A stretch of 64,000 nucleotides of DNA from Lepidodermella squamata (Eukaryota > Gastrotricha): assembly GCA_047495785.1 (NCBI GenBank), contig JBLDXI010000011.1, positions 1,364,001 through 1,428,000 on the forward strand, read 5' to 3'. Below the pieces are notes generated by a model. That model did not search any database, was not told the DNA's origin, and was given only the letters and a program-made list of their open reading frames with translations. The translations under genes and the position numbers were made by a program. Positions 56,269 to 64,000 of the stretch are shown here, in pieces; position 1 is the first letter of the stretch, and every line of letters starts with the position of its first letter.

Positions 56269-57912
56269 TTTCTACTTATTACATAAAATTTGCGTCTAAT
56301 AAACAGAAATAAAAATTGATTCTCATGAATAAAACCCAAGTATTTCCCAATTTTCCCAAGAAAAAAGGAAAAAATGAAAAAATGACCCGAGAAATGCCGA
56401 ATTTTCGGGTCACCTTGAAGTGAAAAATTCAGAGCTATGTAGAAGACTTCATTGCCCGAAACCCGAAACCCGAAACCCTCTGTTGGTTTCATGGGAACAT
56501 TTTTCATCTGCTGCTTAAGCCTGAGAGCTCCCGAGCTGACTTGAAAGAACACGTAAAAGGATCTGGTAAAATCTTGAAAAAAATGAAACAATTTCATTTT
56601 AAACGGAAATTTCTGACCTTTGAATCAAGTTTTCAGAGCCGTTTTAAATTTTTAAATTTACTCTTTGGAAACATAAAATTGAAAAATGGGGATTCAATTC
56701 AAAGCTCAAGCAAGAACCTGTTGAAAAAGCAAAAACCAACTCTAGAATTGGGATCCCTAATTTTTATGCAAAAAATTAAAATAAATTGTAAAAAAATCGT
56801 GAAATTTTCAGTTCGAGCCCTGATGATCGAAAGCAATTTCGGCATGGTTTACAATTTTTTATTAGAAAAATTACAATTGGTCACGCGAAATGGATTCTTT
56901 TTGGAGAGTTTTAACCCATTTTTCCACGATTGTCTCAAAAAATGTGCACGAGTACTCATTGAGTCGAAAATGCATTAAAAAATTGAAATTGAAGTCGATA
57001 AGGGAATTTTCTAGAGTGAACTTGAAAAATTAAGGAGGATCTTTCTAATTCAAAGTGCGCTCTGATTCTATGAGAAGATCCCTCTCGCTACTACGTCGCA
57101 CTGTGCGCGTGCAAAAAAATCTCGAAAAAAACTGAGAGCAACTCGACGCAACTTGTCACCGCGCTAATTCTTTTATTACCCGGGCCAGTGGGTGCTTCTT
57201 GTCGGAAAACACGAGTGGTACGACGTTCTTGGTCATATCGGGGGTGCAAGGTGTTTACAAGCCTATATATTATACTATATATTACAGGCGTGCGTGATTA
57301 TTGTTTGCGTGGCCAGCGCGTTCTACTTGAACATGTCGAAAAAACAAGCGGTATATACCATTATACATATTATAGCAACTACTGCTACTGCTACTACTAC
57401 TAGATCATCATCGCACATCAGCAGGTGCAAGTTGTTTTAAAAAGGTATATAAGTGAAGGTAATAAAACTTAGCGTGTCACCACATCAGCGTTGTTCATCT
57501 CAAGCGCGGAATTTTCACGAGGCCACTCGAAAAACAGCCGTGCAGCTCAGTTGAACTGTTACGACGCCGCAAAAATTTCGACGACGACTATTATTTATTT
57601 TGAATTATTTCTCTCATATATTCATCATCCTCATTATCATTACGCTGTGCTAGCCACGCTGCCGGCAACTTTGTTGTGACATCATGTCACCGCCGGGCAT
57701 CAACATTCCGGGCCCCTCATAGGACAATAAAACACTCTTCTTCAGTGGTAGTTTCTATAATAAGTGAAGTCGCACACAATGCTGATGAGTCAAGAGATAG
57801 ACGGAAAAAAAAATCAAAGTAAATATTTGCGTTGGGCGAATAAAAGGCGCGCGGGGTGTGATGTGAGGCTGATAATTATGGGATGTTAATTATTTTTTTT
57901 CACACGGTTGTT
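56269..57912. other. Intergenic, promoter side of two genes
   Basis: AT-rich. A TATA-like GTATATAAGTG near 57445 could drive the downstream collagen gene. A long open frame at 56541-56978 is Lys/Phe-rich and looks non-coding. Confidence 0.45.
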
Positions 57913-60199
57913 ATGCTTGCGCCGCACCTGGTTAGCGCTCTGCTACTGCTAGTCGGCGGCTGTGTCATCGCCGGTGCTGCTGCTGTAACGACGAAAACAA
58001 CAACAACGCTGAGTGAGTCATAAATAACCCCTCTACGCACCCTATTTTCTCAAGGGTCTCAATTTTTTAGCTGAACCAAGGATCAAGGATGAAAACAAAA
58101 AATTCAAGTTTCGAAATTATAGGAATTTGGGAAAATAATTTAAAAAGTTCAATTATAATTTGTTTACCCTAACGCTGGGTATTAGAGGTGTAAAAGGGTC
58201 ATTAGATTTCCGGGTTATTAAGTTTTCAGGGTTGAAACTTGGAAATATGGTATTTTTTGCAAAGAATTCCGCGTCTAATCAGCTTTCATTTGACATCAAA
58301 CTCAAGGTATCACAGTCGGGAAATTAGATTTTCAGGAAAATTAACAAGCTTTGGGACATTGTTTGGGACACCCTTATAGGTCGTTATGTAGTCATCAGAT
58401 ATTTTTGAAAAAAAATTGGCATTGGAAATTATTTTGCTTCTCATTTTTCTTGGGAATCGAAAGAACTACCTTAATGTTCCCGAATTTCAGGGGCAATCTT
58501 GAAACTCACAAGACGGTCGAATATGCAAATGAGGGCCCCAATAAATGTCCAAGGTTTTTATTCAAAAATCCCATTAAAATCTGTTAAAAAAAGAGAAAAA
58601 TTCAAAAAATTACAGGAATTTAGTTTCAATGTTATTTGTTTATAGTTGATTAAAAAATCATGGCCTCGTCCCTCGATGGGTGATCATATATACCGGGTGA
58701 TCATGGGTGATCCAGGTATTATTTTCCCTTTTTCGTACTTTCATTCGAAAATGACACGTTTCGTGTTTCAGTTTTGAATTTGATCATGCAATGAGGCCAA
58801 TTCGGTTCGACCTCAAAAGATACCTGTTATTTGATTCATTAAGGCGGATATTTCAAAATAACTACTGTTTGTTCAAGGATAACACGTGACTAAAAATTGT
58901 GTTGTAAGCAATGCCCTGGAAGTGCGGACTTAGATCAAGCGTAAAATCACACTCGCAGACAGGGCTAATTGTACCAATGTTAGCTAAAATACGAAAAAAG
59001 TGCGAGTTTAATTTACTCATTAGCTCCTAGACGGACAATTTTCGAGGGCTTAATTACGGATAATATGGGATAACTAACCGCGAAAATGGTCATTTTAGAT
59101 TCTCAAGTCCAGGTATGCTTGGGGGAAGGAAGTCATGCGTGGATGGCAGATACAGATGTAGATCGATGGTCATTAGGCTTGCAGCAAAATATGTAGGCTA
59201 AGCTTCGAACTAGTGAAAGATAAAATAAAAAAAAATAAAAAACTAGAAAATTTAGGATTAGAATGAAGATGGTGATTAATATTAATAAAAATTGATAATA
59301 ATAATAATAATAATTAATTAATAAATTTATCTTAATTTTTTGTAAATTTTTTAGAACCTCGCACGACTTTGAGAACAACAATTCGATCGATTTTGTCGAC
59401 AACCCGTCGCAAACAGGCCGCCGCAAGTGGTACAACAACTGTGACAACTGCACCCGTCGTTACCCTAGCAACTTTAAACACCCCATCGCCACCCACCGGA
59501 CCTCCAGCCGCGGATCTCTCGAATCTCACCGAGGAGCAGCTGCGGCAATACGGCTACAACCCATACGGCGGCTACTACAACCCGTACGGGTCCTACTACG
59601 GCGGGACGCCGGGTGTCTATCAAGTTTTAGCTCCGCCCATTTACGTACCAGCCTCTCAACTCGCTGGTTATAATAACCAGTATAACCCGTATGGTTACGG
59701 ATACCCTTACGGCTACCCGTATGGCTACCCGTATGGCGGCTACCCTTACAACTACCCGACTGGAAACGGCAACCCAGGCCCGCCGGGTCCGCCGGGTAAC
59801 GATGGCGCGCCTGGCTGGACAGGGTTACCTGGGCCGATAGGTCCTCAGGGTCCGATAGGTGAGTGATTGTCGCAAGTCTCGAAAATTGCTCGATTTGATA
59901 TCTTACCTCGATAAGGCCGACCAGGTGTGCAGGGTATTCAAGGCATTCAAGGCTTTCCGGGTATTCCAGGACGACCAGGTTCGTTTAATGTTGCGCATTT
60001 TTTACACAAACGTACACGTTGCCTCTTTTGCAGGCCCCCCAGGTTCGACTAATAAACCGAATTTTCCCGTTAAAATTGTATTTTTATTTTTCTTTCCCAA
60101 CAAATTATATCTAGGTCCGCCAGGTATCATTAAATAATATTTTAGTATTTTTCATTAATTCTTTGTTTTTTTCTTCGCTTAGGTCCACCTGGGAAGTGA
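57913..60199 (+). CDS. Tyr-rich secreted short-helix collagen with 9-nt micro-exons
   Basis: Predicted 233-aa structural matrix or cuticle protein. Exons: 57913-58012, 59355-59858, 59916-59978, 60034-60042, 60115-60123, 60183-60199; sum is exactly 234 codons. Signal peptide MLAPHLVSALLLLVGGCVIA, then a Thr-rich segment with a TTRRK basic site and a Tyr/Gly/Pro region with repeated NPYG and YGYPYG. VLAPPIYVPASQ follows, then ~20 Gly-X-Y triplets starting GPPGPPGNDGAPG and ending GPPGK. Every helix intron splits the Gly codon after its first G (phase 1). Two exons are only 9 nt (GCCCCCCAG, GTCCGCCAG), each adding one triplet. Donors GTTCGT, GTTCGA and GTATCA are weak. The Tyr-rich part could form dityrosine cross-links (inference). 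AATAAA at about 60302. The 1.3-kb first intron (58013-59354) has no recognised content. Confidence 0.78.
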
Positions 60200-60472
60200 T
60201 TGGGCAAGAACATTCTGGAAAAAAAATCAAACTTTTTCGCCTTCATTCTTTTGTTACTTCGAACTCCTGAATTATTGATCATCTGTTGATGAAAAAAAGA
60301 GAATAAATGTGAGAAATTAGAAAAATTTTCTGCTCTTCAATTTGCCAGCTTTCAGGAACCTTCACCTGGTTTGATATTGATTGAGGTTCTAGCGTCAAAA
60401 TGTATATAGGTACTTTTTATTAAAGATTCAAAATGTGTATCTTTGTGACTTTGACTGTTTCTTGCTAGCAGA

Positions 60473-60533
60473 CATCGGAAAAAATCACTGATTCGTGAAA
60501 TCGATACTTGAAATCGATATCGGCTCTTTAGAC
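60473..60533. repeat. Arm of the ATCGATATCGG dispersed repeat
   Basis: Matches one arm of the foldback element at 20061-20643 (AAAAAATCACTGATT... AAATCGATATCGGCTC). No matching inverted arm nearby, so a solo copy. Confidence 0.65.
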
Positions 60534-60574
60534 TGAAGTATCCCATATCGGCCACGGTTAGTCGCGCCTAATCG

Positions 60575-60725
60575 AACCAGTTTTAGCTTGGTCGAACCTA
60601 GTCGAACCTAGTCGAACCTAGCCGAAGCTTTTCTAGCTTGGTCGAACCTATCCGAACCTGTTTTGGCCTGTTTGAACCTTTCGGCACCGGTTAGCCGAAT
60701 CTAGGCGAAGATAATTCTGCTTGGC
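60575..60725. repeat. TAGTCGAACC minisatellite
   Basis: Imperfect ~11-12-bp units (GTCGAACCTA, CCGAACCT, TCGAACCTAG) repeated about a dozen times between 60575 and 60735. Non-coding spacer between two collagen genes. Confidence 0.7.
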
Positions 60726-60735
60726 CGAACCTTGT

Positions 60736-61401
60736 AGAAGCACGTTTGAATGTTTATGAATCTTAAAATGACCAGCACTGACAGCACAAAATACACAGGG
60801 CAGCGAGATCTATCGCTAGGGATTTAAAATAAATTAAAATATTGATATAAATAAGATAAAAAAGTTGTTGTATAATCATTTAAATAAACAAAAATTAAAA
60901 AAAAAAAGGTTTTTCCTCAAATTTCTTTATTTTTGAATTTTTTCATATTTTTATGAATTTTAAATTTCAACCATTTCAATTTTTTCGTTATTTTAATTTT
61001 ATTTCGAACTTATAAATATTATATCAAATAATTTTTCCCATTAAAATTAACTTTTACTTGTTCATTTCATGCTCTATCAATTTTGGCTCGAGACATTTGA
61101 ATGCACTGGTAGTAGAACATTCTAGATATTAACTGCGTCAAGTTTTCTACCCACTATACCACTCGAGCAATAATGAGCGCGCAATTATTGTTCGATATAT
61201 AATAAAAGAAGCGCGCGCGTGACAAGTGCGATTTTTTGCGCTCTCATGCGACGCCCCCGTTGAGGCGGCCACGCGCGACTGGCACGTCGAGAGGCGAGGC
61301 GAGGCGAACAGGCGCGTGGCCTTAGCACCTGCCGCAGTGTCTACATGCAAACGGAACCTGTTAGGTAATTAAACAGCATAGGTACAAACGCACCGACGGC
61401 T
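60736..61401. other. Intergenic, upstream of second Tyr-rich collagen
   Basis: AT-rich followed by a GC-rich stretch with GCGCGCGCG (61213) and GAGGCGAGGCGAG (61290). TATATAATAAAAG near 61196 is a possible core promoter element. No gene recognised. Confidence 0.5.
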
Positions 61402-62651
61402 ATGAAGTTCATCGCCACGCTTGCTTTCACGGCAGCCGCCGTGCTGGCCGCTAACCTGCCCAGTGGTCAGCAGCGAAAGCCGCATAAGCCGCCTATTGAT
61501 AGCGCCGACTGTCCGAACTGCACGGACACGACGGCAAACGCGACAAACAAGCAATTCATCAATATTTTCGGCAATCTAGGCGGCCTGAGTGGGTTGAGTG
61601 GTTATGACTCGGGCTATTCCTCTGGGTACTCCGGGTACTCCGGCTATCCGGCCTACTCCGGGTATTCGGGTTATTCGGGTTATTCCGGCGGGTCGTACAG
61701 GTATCGGCCGGCAGCTGCGGCTATAGCTGTCCCGATTTATGTCCCAGTCCCAGGGCCACCTGCGTGGAGCTCCTGGGCACCATCCCCGCCGTCTAACAGC
61801 TGGTCAGGTTGGTCTAGACCCGGCCCGCCTGGTCCGCCCGGTCCTCCGGGTCCTTCCGGAAATAACGTAAATATTTCGATTATTTTTTCGGAATTTTTGT
61901 TAAATTTTTCTATAGGGTTTCCCAGGTAACGATGGTAACACCGGCCCACCTGGTCCACCTGGTCAGAACGGTCAACAGGGTCCTCAGGGTCAAAGAGGTG
62001 AGTTGGGACCTTGAATTTCAAGTTTTTGCTGAATTTTATTGCTTTAAGGTCCACCTGGTGCGATGGGGCCGCCGGGTCAAAATGGCCAACAGGGTCAAAC
62101 AGGTCAAACAGGTGCGTGATAATATTCGACCTAATTATCACCCCACCGATTTGATTTTTTTCAGGGCCGATCGGACCACCTGGACAGAACGGACAGCCAG
62201 GCAACACAGGTAAAAAAATCCAGTTTAAATTCTGAAATAAATTAAGATTTTTTCCTATTTTACAGGGCCATCTGGACCTTCGGGTAAGATTTATCCATGC
62301 GTGACCTTTGACCTTATATGATTTTTTAAAGGACCTGCTGGGCCTCCTGGACCACCTGGTAAGTGCTAAAATTTAATTAGAAAATTTTGATCTTGAATTG
62401 CAATCTCTCAAGGTCCACCGGGTCCTCCTGGGCCCCCTGCTAGGCGCCAGGGTGGTGGGGCGAACCTTCTGAAAACGCAGACAATGGCGCCCACAACGAC
62501 ACCTACAACAACACGCCCGACTACAACAACAACGACCCGGCGCCGTGATCGCGGCACGCCGGCACCGAACAGCGCGCTCAAGCAGTTCGGCTCTGGATCA
62601 AGCAATAATAATGGCAGCAGCAACAGCAATAAAATTAACAGCAAAAATTGA
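61402..62651 (+). CDS. Tyr/Ser/Gly-rich secreted short-helix collagen
   Basis: Predicted 312-aa extracellular protein. Exons: 61402-61866, 61916-61997, 62049-62111, 62165-62209, 62266-62283, 62332-62358, 62413-62651; sum is exactly 313 codons. Signal peptide MKFIATLAFTAAAVLAANLP, a CPNC pair and a stretch of SGYSGY repeats, then AVPIYVPVPGPP. The PIYVP motif is shared with the neighbouring collagen at 57.9 kb, which argues for common ancestry. A Trp/Ser/Pro linker leads into ~35 Gly-X-Y triplets. The helix is cut into exons of 82, 63, 45, 18 and 27 nt, nearly all splitting the Gly codon at phase 1. The C-terminal tail is Thr-Thr-Arg-rich then Ser/Asn-rich (NNNGSSNSNKINSKN). Most likely a cuticle or matrix structural protein. 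AATAAA at about 62700. Confidence 0.82.
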
Positions 62652-62992
62652 ACCCGTGTGTGTGCTGTGTTCATTATAGCAATAACTGTGCCATTTTTTC
62701 AATAAAATACTTGACCTGAAATTTTTCTCGGGAATTAAAAAATTGTTGGCCAACAGCCAAAACTATTTTTTCATTATTTTAATTTTAATTTTTATTGAAA
62801 ACGAAATTTTTCAAAATTTTCGAAAAATTGGAGAATAAACTCTCAGCAGATTTATTGATAATTTTCGAAAAAAAATATATGTACTCTATCATATAATATC
62901 ACGAAATAATTTAATGCATTTCGATGTCATTCAACGTTTTTTTCCGTAAAATAATTATTGATATACATAGACACTAGTTCATCATTCGATGT
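62652..62992. other. Convergent 3' flanks of two collagen genes
   Basis: Holds AATAAA on + near 62700 (Tyr-rich collagen) and AATAAA on - near 62852 (micro-exon collagen). No other feature. Confidence 0.6.
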
Positions 62993-63987
62993 TTATCGGC
63001 GTAGCTTTTTTCGTTTCTTCTTATCTTCTAAGTCTTGATCGGGGTCGATAAGTTCTTCACTGCTGCTGCTGCGCCGGCGCGGGAAGCGGCCTCTCTCGAA
63101 TTCGCGGAACAAAGCGGCGACGTAGTCGCGAATTTGAACCAGGTTCAGCCTACCCGGCGCGCCAGGCGGGCCCTGATCGCCCTTTTTGCCCTTTTTGCCG
63201 CGTGAGCCTTAATAAAAAATATAAAAATCGATATTATATTTTCTAGAAAAATAATTTAAACCGCAAATAAAAATTTCAATTTTTAAAAATTATTTTGTTC
63301 AAATCGGAATAGACAAATTTAGATATAATACAAAAATGACTCACCTTTGGGTCCTGGCGGGCCGAAGAAAATTGCCAAGGAAAAACGAAAAATTAGGAAA
63401 TTGCGAAAAATGAAATTTTGAAATCATACCCGGCAAGCCGACTCCTTTAGTGCAGAAAAAAGAGACACCGTATTTAACGACTGGAACATTTTCAGCTTTT
63501 AAATTCTTTACCTCTATCACCTTTGGGACCTTTGGTTTAAAAAAATATATTTTACTTTCCATTTCAGGGTGAAATTTTTGAAAAAATTACCTGGCGCGCC
63601 AACACCTTTGAAAATTGAAAAAAATTTAATTAATAGTTTTAATTTCAATTTTTTCAATTTATTTTACCTCTATCGCCTTTTTCGCCCTTAGTGCCTGGGA
63701 GGAAATACAAACTTGTGAAAAGAGCTTTGAAACGAGGGGCGTAAATTTACCTGGACCTGTGCCGACTATTTAGAAAAAAATTGAAAATTGAACAATCAAT
63801 TTTAAAAAATTGATCCCTTCAGTTTTACTCACCTATTGGGGTACCTAAATAAAAATGGGAGAAACTCATAATAATTAAAATAGTTAAAATTAAAGTTTAC
63901 CTGGCTCTCCTTTCACTCCTATCGACAAGAATTGAAAAATATAATTTTATGACTAGGGGTTTTTGCAGAATCTCTTACCGTCCTTGC
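62993..63987 (-). CDS. Collagen-like protein built of micro-exons, C-terminal part (continues past right edge)
   Basis: Terminal exon 63207-62993 encodes GSRGKKGKKGDQGPPGAPG then a non-collagenous tail (LNLVQIRDYVAALFREFERG, basic RFPRRR, acidic, KKKRKKLRR). Upstream exons by splice consensus: 63353-63345 (9 nt), 63444-63430 (15), 63529-63512 (18), 63605-63591 (15), 63694-63668 (27), 63765-63751 (15, uncertain), 63844-63833 (12, uncertain), 63918-63901 (18), 63987-63979 (9). All keep phase 1 with the Gly codon split G|GN, giving GKD, GVKGEP, GTKGEKGDR, GVGAP, GPKGDR, GVGLP and GPK blocks. Introns are ~55-135 nt. The N-terminus lies beyond 64000. The tail helix (VQIRDYVAALFREF) might drive chain assembly; that is inference. 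Confidence 0.78.
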
Positions 63988-64000
63988 CTAAAATAAAAAA

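Noticed and set aside
56541-56978. 145-codon plus-strand ORF
   Set aside because: Composition matches AT-rich non-coding DNA (Lys/Phe/Leu/Asn), no domain or signal peptide, no nearby poly(A) signal identified.

Overview
The window is nuclear DNA of an invertebrate animal. It has intron-split genes with standard GT-AG boundaries (many introns are only 45-70 nt), metazoan families (type IV collagen, Cys-loop channel, GABA-B-like receptors, SLC6 transporter, Emi1-like F-box protein, HIP14-like palmitoyltransferase), AT-rich non-coding DNA and many small interspersed repeats. A nematode or another small animal that uses spliced-leader trans-splicing fits best. The phylum is an inference, and the short TTAGGG tract is not the canonical nematode TTAGGC.

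Layout: (1) 0.1-11 kb: two GABA-B-like family C receptors (137-2340 and 8551-10950, +) flank an anion-type Cys-loop channel (2432-5140, -) and a secreted C-type lectin with a long Lys/Ala and Pro-rich stem (5929-7683, -). (2) 11.5-17.7 kb: a complete type IV collagen chain in 11 exons (-). (3) 20.9-24.9 kb: three tandem paralogues of a small secreted six-cysteine protein (-). (4) 26.6-37.4 kb: an FN3-like/GIY-YIG-like protein, an Emi1-like F-box/zinc-binding protein and an ankyrin-DHHC palmitoyltransferase (all +). (5) 40.3-49.7 kb: an atypical SLC6 transporter (-) whose two introns and 5' flank hold six copies of a ~100-nt RNA-gene-like unit on the + strand. One copy is broken by a 1.19-kb transposon, and a 5'-truncated non-LTR retrotransposon sits between two others. 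(6) 50-53 kb: repeat-rich DNA with two tRNA-related elements. (7) 54-56.3 kb: two unrecognised proteins (-). (8) 57.9-64 kb: three short-helix collagen genes, two Tyr-rich (+) and one (-) that runs off the right edge and is built almost entirely from 9-27-nt exons.

Most notable: the ~100-nt units have a near-invariant 32-nt leader-like block, a strong 5' splice site (GTATGTAT) and a covarying 3' hairpin. At least five genes here have a splice acceptor only 8-18 nt upstream of the ATG with no obvious upstream exon. Together these suggest a spliced-leader RNA locus, although no textbook Sm site is visible between the donor and the hairpin. The phase-1 micro-exon collagen, the GIY-YIG/FN3 fusion and the six-Cys family are the other candidates for undescribed biology. 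Exon coordinates were derived by hand from splice consensus and reading frame. Where exon lengths sum to a multiple of three and family motifs are restored, the models are strong.
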